This document shows, in pieces, positions 1 to 7,970 of a stretch of DNA of 12,560 bases. The notes below the pieces were generated by a model. The model saw nothing but the letters and a program-made list of their open reading frames with translations, did not search any database and was not told where the DNA came from. This DNA is from Euperipatoides rowelli (taxonomy: Eukaryota; Onychophora; Udeonychophora; Euonychophora; Peripatopsidae), in the NCBI GenBank assembly GCA_003024985.2, contig PXIH01S0045678.1. The stretch is one strand, 5' to 3'. Every line of letters starts with the position of its first letter. Position 1 is the stretch's first letter. The translations under genes were made by a program, and so were the position numbers.

Positions 1-172
1 AAAAAATGATATAAAAATTACCCTAAAGAAATACTTGATCAAATACCTGACAAAAACCCAAAAAATTTAAGTATATCTGACCCAAAAATTATCCAAAAAA
101 TTAAAAAAATACCCAACCCATATTGGGTATTTTTCATGTACCCATCAGATCAGGTACCCGTGCAGGACTCTG
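1..172. mobile_element. Right end of a hAT-like DNA transposon (possible)
   Basis: The stretch ends in a sequence whose reverse complement begins CAGAGTCCTGCACGGGTACC. This resembles hAT-type terminal inverted repeats, which often start CAG/TAG-G followed by a GGGTACC-rich subterminal part. Upstream are repeated short blocks of the ACCC / GGGT type (gacccaaaa, tacccaaccc, ttgggtat, gtaccc, ggtaccc), as expected of subterminal transposase-binding clusters. No transposase is visible and the left end lies outside the window. The superfamily call rests on the look of the terminus and is an inference. The bases just after 172 (acccaaac) would be one copy of an 8-bp target duplication, but this cannot be tested here. 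Confidence 0.35.
105..134. repeat. 12-bp perfect hairpin in the transposon end
   Basis: The arms AAAAATACCCAA (105-116) and TTGGGTATTTTT (123-134) are perfect reverse complements around a 6-base loop. The hairpin lies inside the GGGT/ACCC-rich stretch and probably belongs to the same DNA element. Confidence 0.7.
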
Positions 173-999
173 ACCCAAACTGAATGGAAGTCTAATTTCA
201 GTAAGGCACAGGGAGAAAAAGTGTCTCAAAATAATCTTTGGTCAATTAGAAAACTTAGTGATGCAGAATTACTTTCAAGTGTAATGTATCTTAATATTCT
301 TGTTCTATTAAGACAGAGACCCTTAGCATGTGGCATGCCAGTATGAAAGTCTATCTTGTAGTTCATAATTATTAATTTCTCTTACCCTGTCCAGTCAAGC
401 ATTTATTATAATTAATTAACTTGTTCAACAACTATAAATGACATTACACATGGTGTCAGTCATGGTATTGGCTTTACTAGAGTTTTTCCACCACTAAAAG
501 TTTGTTGGCAAATCTGAAAAAACACACAAAAAAGGTGCTATATTGAAAAACCTGCAGTTTTGTTTTCAACCTTTTTGGATTTAAAGTTGTCTAAACACAA
601 TTGCAACTTAGTCTTGCTTCCCCTTCCCCCTCCCCAGAATTTATTGAAAACCCAAACATGGTCAGAATAGAAACAGAGATTCAACATATATTCACTTGGC
701 AGTAGTATTTATGAAAAACAAAACTTGACTCAAGTAGCACTTTTTTTTGCATAATTATGGTGGCTGTAACATTATTAAAAGTTTGTAATAACTTTGAACT
801 ACCAACAACAGTCAAGCTTCTGATGTATTGGATAAATTTGACATGTATTATAAACTATATGAAGATCAGACACACCAAGCCATTTATTTTTTACATATAA
901 ACATATCTATACAAAGCTGAGCTATGCATTAAATTTCAGGACTGTGAGTTTGGAAATTTAACAGGTAGACAATCAATGATATTGAGGCAAAAACTATTA
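173..999. other. AT-rich region without recognisable genes
   Basis: No open frame or RNA gene is supported here. By position it could hold the 5' LTR and leader of the gypsy element that follows. The stretch tggtgtcag at 451-459 resembles the primer-binding sites of many Ty3/gypsy elements (TGGTGTCAG...) and is preceded by ACACA, a plausible LTR end. No matching LTR could be paired with sequence near the 3' end of the element by eye, so this is only a hint. Confidence 0.3.
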
Positions 1000-1500
1000 G
1001 GATTATAAACCAAACATTACTATATATAGGCAATGCTGTTCATGCATTTGAACAAGTCAAGGTTGAAGACAAATATTACAACTACAGGAATGACACTAAA
1101 GGTAATTAGAGTGTAATGGAATTCAAAACTGGGACGTAGAACTTTTTTATCAAAGGAATAGGAATAACAATGGAAACAAAGACAATTTAAATTATAACAT
1201 TCAACTAAAACTCCCTCTGTGGCAAAACATGTCTATAAAGCAAAGGCAATAATTATTGTAAAGATTCATGTCAGCTCTAAACTTAGTGAAATAAATAAAG
1301 AACTTGCTGAGATTGATATTAATAAAATAGATGATTATTTTATTGAAGATATAAATGTAAATAACAATACACTTTGGAACATTAAATTAAATGTTAAATC
1401 GATACCTGCTTAAATATAAATATTGTATCAACAAAAATACTTCAACTATGAAAAAAAAACAAAGTAGAAAAATTAAATAATAAAGTAAAATTCTATATGA
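1000..1500 (+). pseudogene. Ty3/gypsy gag/protease remnant
   Basis: A weak gag-like stretch (LLYIGNAVHAFEQV) near 1015-1065 resembles the 'LLxxAGxxVxDIFE' part of gypsy Gag. The 64-codon open stretch 1219-1413 contains IDDYFIEDINVNNN followed by TLWNIKLNVK, the kind of sequence that links the Gag zinc knuckle to the start of gypsy protease. The protease should continue with an Asp-Thr-Gly-Ala active site, but only a degenerate run (ALNINIVSTKIL) is present. The aspartate and the DTGA core are therefore gone. It starts with GTG, so it is not a real initiation site. Reverse transcriptase fragments follow in the same direction, which supports the assignment. The copy is dead, with many stops and shifts. 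Confidence 0.5.
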
Positions 1501-1639
1501 TACACTCTATACCAATAATCAGAAAAATTACATCCAAGTTTAACTTTATTGAAGTTCGATTATTACAGACATTCATATTAAAACCTTAGAGAAATACCCA
1601 ATAATTAACAGTTTATTAGCAGAGCAATTAAGATTATTA

Positions 1640-2335
1640 AAGGTTCCTAATCATTAGAAACTTCTAAAATAAAATAACAAAGTAATAAAAATTATTCAAA
1701 GTTTTCCAGATATTTTTAAAATAAATTAGGTTAAGTTAAAGTCACTTATAGAATTAGCATCAAACTAGATATAATACCAATTGTGACTCCTAATAAGAAA
1801 TCTCATACTTGTAAATCAAACCTTTAAAAATTGAATTAGCTAGGATGGGAAATAACAGATAACCAATGCAAAACATGGAAGGTTATGTATGATACTTGAT
1901 CGCAGCTATCTAAATTCAGCAATATGAAATCAAAGTCTTTACCATATGCTAATTATGATTCCTTTGAGTTCCTCCTATTGAATTTCAGTAGAACTGGTAC
2001 TCCATCAAAGAACAATCAATGATATTTGTGAAGGACTAGAATGATGGTATTGCAGCATGTTTTGATGGTTACATTGCAGGAGAGTATGAAACTCATCACA
2101 ATGATAAACTTTTAGTATTCTTAACTAAAGTTCAAGCAATGGGATTAAGATAAAAAAGGAAAAAAAAATAACCCAAATACAAACAACATTTATAGGACAT
2201 TTACTAACAGGAGAAGGTGTAAAGCCACCACCAAGAAATGTTGAAGCAATAATTGCATTAGAGAAACTGTGTAAATTATTTGGAATGATAGCATTTTAGA
2301 CCAAATTCATAACAAGTTAGTGAGAAAATAAACAT
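1640..2335 (+). pseudogene. Ty3/gypsy reverse transcriptase, degenerate
   Basis: Consecutive pieces in three frames follow gypsy RT order. The N-terminal stretch IVTPNKKSHT (about 1775-1808) is followed by LCMILDRSYLN (1883-1915, matching LRICxDPRxLN). FEFLLLNFS (1963-1989) matches the RFxRLPFGxS block, INDICEGLE starts at 2015, and an open run covers 2043-2153. This run holds CFDGYIAG, which corresponds to the YxDD catalytic box with the second aspartate replaced by glycine. FIGHLLTGEGVKPP (2189-2230) and LFGMIAF (2279-2299) are the typical F-x-GH and FLGMIAY motifs. The block carrying the first catalytic aspartate (FSxLDAxxG) appears deleted between about 1930 and 1963. In a working element this enzyme copies the RNA into DNA. 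Here stops, frameshifts and active-site loss make it non-functional. Confidence 0.85.
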
Positions 2336-2361
2336 CTATTTCTCTTTTTCTTCCAAAATCT

Positions 2362-2364
<3 letters not shown>

Positions 2365-2393
<29 letters not shown>
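2365..2393. repeat. (TC)14 microsatellite
   Basis: An uninterrupted TC dinucleotide run sits at the point where gypsy homology stops. It lies in the foreign segment between the RT and RNase H parts of that element. Confidence 0.95.
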
Positions 2394-2549
2394 AGAAAGA
2401 GTACTAAACTTCCACACTTCCTGACTGCATCAATCACCATAATAACCTTTAATTATATCCTTTAGTGTTCTTTAATCCATGTGGTTTACACATTCTGCCA
2501 AAGTATTATTTACTTCATTTTTTTATTCTTTTTCTCACATATTATTATT

Positions 2550-2634
2550 ACATGGTTTTATTTAAGTTGATTTTTTTTTTACATGGTTTTATTTAAGTTG
2601 ATTTTTTTTTACATGGTTTTATTTAAGTTGATTT
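2550..2634 (-). repeat. Three tandem 30-bp units at the SINE 3' end
   Basis: The + strand unit begins acatggttttatttaagttg and ends in a T-run. Copies are at 2550-2580 (31 bp), 2581-2610 (30 bp) and 2611-2634 (cut where the T-run should be). Between copies only the T-run length differs, by one base, so the expansion is recent. On the minus strand each unit ends in poly-A, consistent with a duplicated SINE tail. Confidence 0.95.
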
Positions 2635-2756
2635 CTGTGTCCTGGTGGTCAAATCTTGCAATCAATTTTTAACCCACTTCTACTGAACTGATTTTGCTGA
2701 AATTTTGCAGACATGCTAGTTTCTGATGACAATACAATTTGATATAATTACTTTCA

Positions 2757-2835
2757 ATTTTCACCACCACGTGGCACTGCAATCCATGGGTTTTCATTTT
2801 CACCACCAGGGGCAGGAATAAACCATGTGTGTTAA
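2757..2835. repeat. Diverged ~40-bp direct duplication inside the SINE
   Basis: Two adjacent stretches both start with attttcaccacca, continue with a G-rich GGCA-type block, and reach ccatgg / ccatgt. The first copy includes the palindrome CCACGTGG (2768-2775), which contains the E-box core CACGTG. The second reads ccagggg at that place. This is an internal tandem duplication of part of the element. Confidence 0.6.
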
Positions 2836-2962
2836 AATTGTTTTATATGTTTCTTGTTATTTAATTATAAAAACCAGTTATAAGAAATATATAATGATTT
2901 GTGAACAGAAAAAAAACATATTTACAATAATTGAAAAATTGCATATATAATTAGGCTCCGCC

Positions 2963-3019
2963 GGTATTGAACCCTTACCGGCGGCGGATTATAATTATGT
3001 GTGTTTCGCCACACGGCTA
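2963..3019 (-). promoter_or_regulatory. RNA polymerase III-type A and B boxes of the SINE
   Basis: On the minus strand, A-box-like TAGCCGTGTGG (3019-3009) fits TRGCNNAGTGG except for one base. B-box-like GGTTCAATACC (2973-2963) fits GGTTCGANTCC at 9 of 11 positions. The boxes are 46 bases apart start to start. Two strong hairpins overlap them. CCGCCGGTA/TACCGGCGG (2958-2984, 9 bp perfect) contains the B box, and GTGTG/CACAC (2999-3014) overlaps the A box. Confidence 0.55.
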
Positions 3020-3035
3020 GCCCCAAAAGGCAGTC

Positions 3036-3395
3036 CACAATTTTTAATAAATAGAGTCCATTTTATGTTCAAGAGGATGTTGTTGATATAGCTTAATAGG
3101 CTATTTTAAAGTTTCCTTCATAATCTTAAAATGTATATTTTATGCAAATTGTTTTTAGTTTGAATAGAGAATCTCTATTAGTAGTTACAAGTAACCTATT
3201 TTACTTTGGATGCCAGTTAAGCATACAGCGCCTGTGACTAGATTATTTGTTAGTAATTTAGTAAACTTATTCTTTTTATTTTTAAACATTTAATCTTTGC
3301 ATAATTTCTATAGAAATTCATTTACAAAGTTCTTATTGTACCTATTATTTTCTATTCTGCAAAAGTGTGTTTGAGGACATATACTAAGATAGGAG
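3036..3395. other. Foreign non-coding segment between SINE and gypsy RNase H
   Basis: This segment breaks the gypsy pol frame but shows no coding signal. Near 3067-3077 the sequence aagaggatgttgttgat looks like a polypurine tract followed by TGTTG, so a solo LTR ending near 3420 is possible. No second copy is available to confirm it. Nothing else is recognisable. Confidence 0.3.
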
Positions 3396-3397
3396 CA

Positions 3398-3800
3398 AAC
3401 TCCCCTGTCATAATTGGTACACTTTAACTCCACTAAACCATTAGAACTTTCAGTTGACACATTTCAATATGGTAGAGTAGTTCTCACTCAAGAAAGGGAT
3501 ACCATTAGAGTTTTCTTCTGCCACACTATCAGCCATGCAACAAAAATATGCACTGATAGAGAAAGACCTGTTAGCTGTAGTGTTTGGTTGTAAGAAATTT
3601 TACTATTACACATATGGTGGAAAACTCTTAGCAGAAACTGATCATAAACCATTATTAGCCATAATCACAGTCCATTAGAATATAATCCTCAAGATTTCAA
3701 AGATTACTCTTGAAACATTATATAAAAATTCATTAAAGCACATTCGAGGAAAAGAACTGTTATTGTTAACACACTGTCAATAAACCTAGTACAAGACGGG
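3398..3800 (+). pseudogene. Ty3/gypsy RNase H domain, degenerate
   Basis: ELSVDTFQYG near 3445-3474 matches the first RNase H block (SVDASxxG) and keeps its aspartate. After a frameshift, an open run (about 3515-3679) contains SATLSAMQQKYALIEKDLLA, then VVFGCKKFYYYTYG, then ETDHKPLLAI. These are the classic TLxxxExxYxxIExExLAIVF and TDHxPL motifs with the glutamate and the second aspartate intact. This is the best preserved part of the element. RNase H would remove the RNA strand during reverse transcription. It resumes the RT lost at 2335, so the roughly 1.06 kb between them is mostly later insertion; the normal linker is only about 60 residues. Confidence 0.88.
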
Positions 3801-3950
3801 TTTTCATCAGAAATAAATTATGCTACTATACAGGTACACACACACAATATGAATTACAACAATACAACAGATATAATATGTCAAGAAGTAGCAAATTATT
3901 CAACCTGAATCAAAATCATTAAATACATGAGCCGATGATGAGCTGAATAT
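3801..3950. other. Spacer between gypsy RNase H and integrase, with short (AC)n
   Basis: This stretch corresponds to the connector between RNase H and integrase and shows no clear motif. It includes a short (AC)n run near 3835-3845. Confidence 0.4.
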
Positions 3951-4720
3951 AGATACCAGCATTGCTGTGATTTACATCAGTGATGGTCTAATATTTAAAC
4001 AACATAGGATATTAACTTCAACTAATCTAGAAGCCAAATGTTTGACTTAGTACATGAATTACATCAAGCCATGGTCACATCAAAATTAAAAAAATGTGGA
4101 CATATCTACAACTGGCCTTAAACAATATTGACATAAAATCACTAGTTACTAATTGTCATTACAACCCCATAATAGCAAAGAATCAGTATCATTGATGCAA
4201 ACACTGTATAATCACCATGGACTAAACTAGAAAGGTATATCTTTTATTTGAAAAATAAGTCTTATCTACTACTTATAGACTATATTTCAAAATTTACAGA
4301 ACTCTTAGCATTATTCATTCATTCATAAATGATACAATGAAGCACCTCTAGTGATAAATGCACTAAAATCAATATTCAGCAGACAAGGAATATCTTATGA
4401 ACTGATCTCAAGAAATGGACACCATTTGACTTTTATGAATACCAAAAATTTGCTATGGACTAGAACTTCAAAATAATAACCACAAGCCCTACTTACCCTT
4501 AGTCTAATTTCCAGTAGAGAGAACATAAAAACCATAAAGGCACAATTAAAGAAAACATGCATCAGGAAATGACCAATACCTTGTCTTGCTTAATTACAAT
4601 ACTACACCACATGATGGACTACTGTGACCATCTGAACTAAAATGTAAGAACATATTACTAGCAACAAATAACAATTACCTAAGGCAAACATCACAAATAT
4701 TCAAAAGAAAATACAAAGGA
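3951..4720 (+). pseudogene. Ty3/gypsy integrase, degenerate
   Basis: The order of motifs matches gypsy integrase. DGLIFKQHRIL starts at 3982. An open run (4044-4195) holds DLVHELHQAMVTSKLKK and then LVTNCHYN, the HHCC zinc domain. Its last cysteine is replaced, giving NCHYN for the usual NCxxC. SYLLLIDYISKFTELLA lies near 4260-4310 and INALKSIFSRQGISYEL near 4354-4405. ISRNGHHLT corresponds to the catalytic SDNGxxF block with Asp changed to Arg. ITTSPTYP near 4475 precedes a broken SNxQxE block. The enzyme would insert the cDNA into the host genome. Several stops, at least four frame changes and the lost catalytic residue show that this copy is dead. Confidence 0.85.
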
Positions 4721-5164
4721 AACATGCACATTATTATTTAGATCCACAAAAGAACTAACTCTCTTAGAGGATAACATGCCAATTTATTGCTTGGATAAAA
4801 ACAATAAACAGTCTATGCAATTGTACTAGAAAAATATAATTTCCTAGATATTATACCATTAGTACCCAAATAGAAACAATTCTTGAAGAAACAGGAAAAA
4901 ACTATATCCTTTAAAATTCATATTCAAAATTACTTAAATATATCAATTATTAATCTAGATGAATCAAGGGTAAAACAATGACAAGGATCAACAACTATCA
5001 GAGAACAAGATAAAACAATAATGAAGAATTTAAAACCAGTAGCACAATAGTACTCATATTGAAACCTGTACAAAAATTTAAATAAAACTTTACAAAAGCA
5101 TAGATGATAAATTATGACACAGGAGATCAGATGCAGTCTGTAAATTATTTTTACTCAAAAGCTT
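4721..5164 (+). pseudogene. Decayed 3' part of gypsy pol
   Basis: Weak coding traces continue in the same direction (for example LLEYR-like and NLDESRVKQ stretches), but no domain can be named. By position this is the integrase C-terminal part and the end of the internal region. It leads into the polypurine tract at 5165. Confidence 0.35.
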
Positions 5165-5177
5165 GAGGAGGAAAGTG
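5165..5177 (+). promoter_or_regulatory. Candidate gypsy polypurine tract and LTR start
   Basis: GAGGAGGAAAG is followed at once by TG, the standard junction between the plus-strand primer and a 3' LTR. It lies the expected distance past integrase. The LTR itself (from 5176) cannot be bounded because its 5' partner was not found. Confidence 0.4.
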
Positions 5178-5450
5178 AAACACTTTAAAACCAAAAATTA
5201 AGAAACTTTTTTTTAACCTTTCAAGAAATTTGCCTTTTCTCGCTTAAGTATGTAAATTGTTTTTCATTCTCATTGTTGTTGTTGTTGTTTTTTTTTTTTC
5301 AGGTATTGTAGACTTTCCCTGAAGATTGTTCTATATCATTAAAAATATTACTATCTACCCCTTTATTAGATGCACTTATTACAATAAAATTATTTAATTT
5401 AAATGTGCTGTCGCATGTTACTAGTGTTTTTTTAACCAATTGTATCCTGA
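5178..5450. other. Possible 3' LTR region, AT-rich
   Basis: No coding signal is seen. There is a short (TTG)n run followed by about 12 T and CAG (5273-5302), which looks like a polypyrimidine splice acceptor but has no open frame attached. This region may contain the gypsy 3' LTR. Confidence 0.3.
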
Positions 5451-5753
5451 TTCTTGAAACTTAGTTTCTCAAAATGTACAGCACACAGGTCACTAATAAA
5501 CCCAGATTTAATGGCACCCATCAAACCATCAAAAGTATATTTAATAAAAATAAAAATGAAGTATTTAATAAATAGATTGCCAAAAGAATGTAGAAAGATA
5601 ATTAGACAAAAAGGTAATAAAGTACTATAAACTGATAATAGTTTAAGATACCTACACAAAAAAATTAATAATTACCTGAAACAACAAGGATTGGCTGACA
5701 ATATCAAAAAAATCCACAACAAAATGGTCAGAGTTTCTGAAAGAATGAGTTAA
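5451..5753 (+). pseudogene. Broken ~100-codon reading frame, unknown
   Basis: One frame stays open for 59 codons (5451-5627), has a single TAA, and then stays open for 40 more codons to the TAA at 5751. The product is basic and looks helical (LPKECRKIIRQKGNK, then LRYLHKKINNYLKQQGLADN). For AT-rich DNA, 99 codons with one internal stop is longer than usual. No family is recognised. It lies just past the presumed gypsy 3' end, so it may belong to a different element, to an extra gypsy gene, or to a host pseudogene. The reverse-strand frame over the same bases has no protein-like features and is discounted. Confidence 0.3.
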
Positions 5754-5970
5754 TATCTATTAGCTATAACTAGATGCCTATTAATAGTCAACTTTTTTCA
5801 ATTCATTTTTCTTTTGTATTGTGTTTAATCAACTATTGATCCTATAAGAATAAAATATATTTGTTATGTTCTGTGAACTATGGGGTCATTATCAGTCTAT
5901 TTTGGTTTCTCTAATTCTGTATCAAGATGAAAAGTGACTTTGTAAATCACTTTAAATAAAAAAAACCTCA
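5754..5970. other. AT-rich spacer, nothing recognised
   Basis: No open frame, repeat or signal can be supported in this stretch. Confidence 0.5.
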
Positions 5971-5986
5971 GGGGGGGGGGGGNGGG
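5971..5986. repeat. Poly-G run with an undetermined base
   Basis: Sixteen positions read as G except for an N at 5983. A short GC-rich patch (cagacggatccgacgcg) follows, unlike the surrounding DNA. The N suggests a sequencing or assembly difficulty. Confidence 0.9.
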
Positions 5987-6057
5987 TTCAGACGGATCCG
6001 ACGCGAAATAAAAACTTCAGATAACACAATTTGTCGCTGAGAGATTGCTATCCAGCT

Positions 6058-6185
6058 TAACTAGTGTTATATAACATACTATAAGCATTAATTGCTCCGA
6101 AACAGACAATTATCTAACATAATAGCATAATTGTCTGATTTGGAGTAATCTGTTTTGAGAAATTTGTTATGCAAACACTAGTGTT
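6058..6185. mobile_element. Fold-back (MITE-like) element of about 130 bp
   Basis: The inner arms GCTCCGAAACAGACAATTAT (6094-6113) and the reverse complement of 6127-6146 (ACTCCAAATCAGACAATTAT) differ at 3 of 20 positions. The outer arms start with ACTAGTGTT on both sides (from 6060, and inward from about 6184) and share a following ATAACA. The whole unit can fold back on itself with a 13-base centre. No protein is encoded. The TA next to the left arm would fit a Tc1/mariner-type target, but the exact ends are uncertain. Confidence 0.6.
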
Positions 6186-6429
6186 ATGATATAACTTATT
6201 ATTTCTGTATGTATTAACTGTTATATGAGTAATCAATAATCCAATATTTTGTCACAGAAAAAAAGTTTTAATTCATACACATTACATAGATGACTTTTAA
6301 GCTATTCATCAATACTCTATCAGAGATAAGCTAAAATAAAAACTAATGACAAAATAAAAAAACAATTACAAAAGTCAAAACTAATTTATTTACATTAAAA
6401 TAAATTGCAAAGATAATGTGTCCCTTTAG
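6186..6429. other. AT-rich spacer
   Basis: No feature is supported here. It could hold badly decayed copia integrase sequence, given the pol that follows. Confidence 0.4.
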
Positions 6430-7245
6430 CATGATTCAGGCCCAGGCAGCCCTTAAAACATCATAAGCAATGAAATAGCCTGGACAAAATAGTTATTGGG
6501 AACACTTTCAAACCTTTAGGTTTAGAGTGAGAAATGTGTTAGGCTCAATCTGGGTTTTTAAAACAAATTTGTTACCTCCCCAAATTACAAAAATATAAAG
6601 CAAGGAAAAGGGATTAACAAGATGCAAGGAAGAAGCTTTTTGTGAAACATGTGTACCTTTAGTAAAACAAATAGAAGAGATTGGAAAATCTATCAATTAG
6701 GCATAAAATCAGGATCCCTAGATTTTAGAGAAAGAAGTTCACATGAAAAGGTTAGAAAAAAAGAGTTCTATGATGATGACTTAGTGTGACTGTTAATTAA
6801 AGTTTAAAACAATCATGGAGACAATAGCACTAGACTCAATTCATTTTTAAAAAAACTTGGACCTAAAGAACTCCAAAGCATATCCCTTTGTATCATGCTA
6901 TCTAAGAGAAAAATACTAATTGGAATTTATGTATATGGCCTATTAGTAATAGGAAAATATATCAATACCTATAGAGAATTTCTGAAGGCAATCAATAATG
7001 AATTCGGGGCAAGATATTAGGGAAAGTTAGATACCTATTTGGAAACAAGATTAAAAGAGGGAAAGACAATGTAATTAGAACAATACATTCAAGAAATATT
7101 AGCGAATTACATTGTAAAATGCTCAAAAAACAAGCACACAACTAACACAAAATTAAAAAAATGAGACAAAATATGTAGATGTATTAAACAGCCATAAATA
7201 GGCTGTTTACTATACCTATCTTATCGACATAACCAGACCTTATTG
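6430..7245 (+). pseudogene. Ty1/copia reverse transcriptase, degenerate
   Basis: Fragments in shifting frames follow copia RT order. WVFKTNLL lies near 6551. A YKAR-like trace (QKYKARK) lies near 6588-6608, then an ETFAPVVK-like stretch near 6640-6670. EKEVHMKRLE (6727-6756) matches the KExIYMxQPE block. GIYVYGLLVIGKY (from 6922) is the YVDDLLxxG catalytic box with both aspartates replaced (Tyr-Val-Tyr-Gly at 6928-6939). FLKAINNEFGARY, then GKLDTYLETRLKEGKTM, match the FxMKDLGxLxxxLGIxI block. LEQYIQEILANY follows, and then ITRPY near 7223, a remnant of TRPDI. The copy is dead. The normal RNase H that should follow cannot be recognised in 7246-7660. Confidence 0.8.
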
Positions 7246-7660
7246 ATTTTTATAATGTTTTTTTTTTTTCTAATGCTAACTATACTATTCAGTTAGTAAA
7301 AGCCTCTGCTTATGGACTTTATCCAAGTTTTTATATTAAGTGCATTTATCAAATTAGACAATAATATTTAATATATTTGAATTAACTGCTTGTCTAGTAA
7401 TTGATTTCATTAGCTTAATAATAATTCACATTCCTTTGTAACCTTTGATTTAATTATATTCAAATCAATAGAAATTATAACACTAGTAGGATTATAATTG
7501 ATTATTTATTACGATAATATGTTTAATATTATTTAGTGTTAGGTAATAATATGAATCTATTAATATTGCTTAAAATTGTTTTATTTAAATCAACTTGTTT
7601 AGCCTAAATATTTCATTCATAATGTAAATATTAGTTTTTATTCCTGTAATTCTTAATGTG
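7246..7660. other. Decayed copia 3' region, AT-rich
   Basis: By position this should be copia RNase H, since it lies between RT and the polypurine tract. No motif survives. A run of 13 T at about 7258-7270 and many TAAT-type words dominate. Confidence 0.35.
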
Positions 7661-7675
7661 AGGGGGGGGGGGGGA
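7661..7675 (+). promoter_or_regulatory. Copia polypurine tract, expanded to poly-G
   Basis: Thirteen G follow AGTG-like sequence and run directly into ATGCTGGGATAG. Copia elements commonly have a G-rich tract just before an LTR that starts TGTTGG, so this fits a plus-strand primer with slippage expansion. The run is also a simple homopolymer, so the role is an inference. Confidence 0.45.
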
Positions 7676-7880
7676 TGCTGGGATAGCTTGAGTCAAGTTG
7701 TTGTGTTCCTGACGCCATGTTGGCTGGAAATTATGTTAAATGACATCTGAAAGTGAGAATAAATTATCAAGTTTGAAATTGAATTAGTTAATCTGAATTT
7801 TGTATTGTGATAAGTAATAGTTTATCTTCGTATACAAATAATTTTGAGTGTGCTAAAATATAGGATTACTTTGATTAGTA
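7676..7880 (+). repeat. Putative copia LTR (about 205 bp)
   Basis: It begins TGCTGGGATAG right after the G-tract and ends just before TTGGATCCAGTG. That sequence resembles the TTGGTATCAGAG primer-binding site complementary to initiator-Met tRNA used by copia elements. A copia gag start follows 90 bp later. The expected CA at the 3' end is not clear (agta). No second LTR copy is present in the window for comparison, so the boundaries are approximate. Confidence 0.45.
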
Positions 7881-7894
7881 TTGGATCCAGTGTC
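7881..7894 (+). promoter_or_regulatory. Degenerate copia primer-binding site
   Basis: TTGGATCCAGTG matches the usual TTGGTATCAGAG at most positions. It lies between the LTR-like stretch and the gag start, where minus-strand priming would occur. Confidence 0.35.
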
Positions 7895-7970
7895 TCAATC
7901 CAAAAGATTATGAGACTGAAGATTTACGAAAATTGAAAGTGAATATTTAACATCTGTAGTTATACTAAAA

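Larger units (their letters stand above)
2550..3035 (-). mobile_element. SINE with tRNA-like promoter head, inserted in the gypsy element
   Basis: Read on the minus strand, the element starts near 3035 with an A-box-like TAGCCGTGTGG and a B-box-like GGTTCAATACC, 46 bases apart start to start. That is close to the spacing in a tRNA gene. The body follows, then near 2677-2702 a stretch CAGCAAAATCAGTTCAGTAG. This resembles the conserved 3' tails of RTE-type LINEs and their partner SINEs, which recruit the LINE reverse transcriptase. The 3' end consists of 30-bp repeats ending in A-runs. No ORF is expected or seen. Flanking target duplications were not found by eye. It lies opposite to and inside the gypsy element, so it is younger than that element. 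SINE identity is well supported; the family name and the source tRNA are not known. Confidence 0.65.

Noticed and set aside
2541-2634. CRISPR-like short repeat array
   Set aside because: The three units are directly adjacent without unique spacers and form a SINE tail, and the window is eukaryotic.
2958-2984. Rho-independent terminator-like GC hairpin
   Set aside because: The context is eukaryotic and the stem encloses a B-box-like motif of a SINE, which explains it better.
2941-3040. Functional tRNA gene
   Set aside because: A- and B-box-like motifs are present, but the acceptor stem and a normal T arm do not form, and the sequence runs on into a SINE body.
3077-3420. Possible solo LTR starting TGTTG after a purine-rich stretch
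   Set aside because: The start looks plausible but no CA end, target duplication or second copy could be confirmed.
5273-5302. Splice-acceptor-like (TTG)n-T12-CAG
   Set aside because: No open reading frame follows the CAG, so it is treated as a simple repeat.
5432-5659. Minus-strand 75-codon open frame
   Set aside because: It is Phe/Ile/Leu-rich low-complexity sequence and overlaps the more protein-like + strand frame at 5451-5753.
6508-6696. Minus-strand 62-codon open frame
   Set aside because: It lies antisense to the copia RT remnant, which explains the sequence on the + strand.
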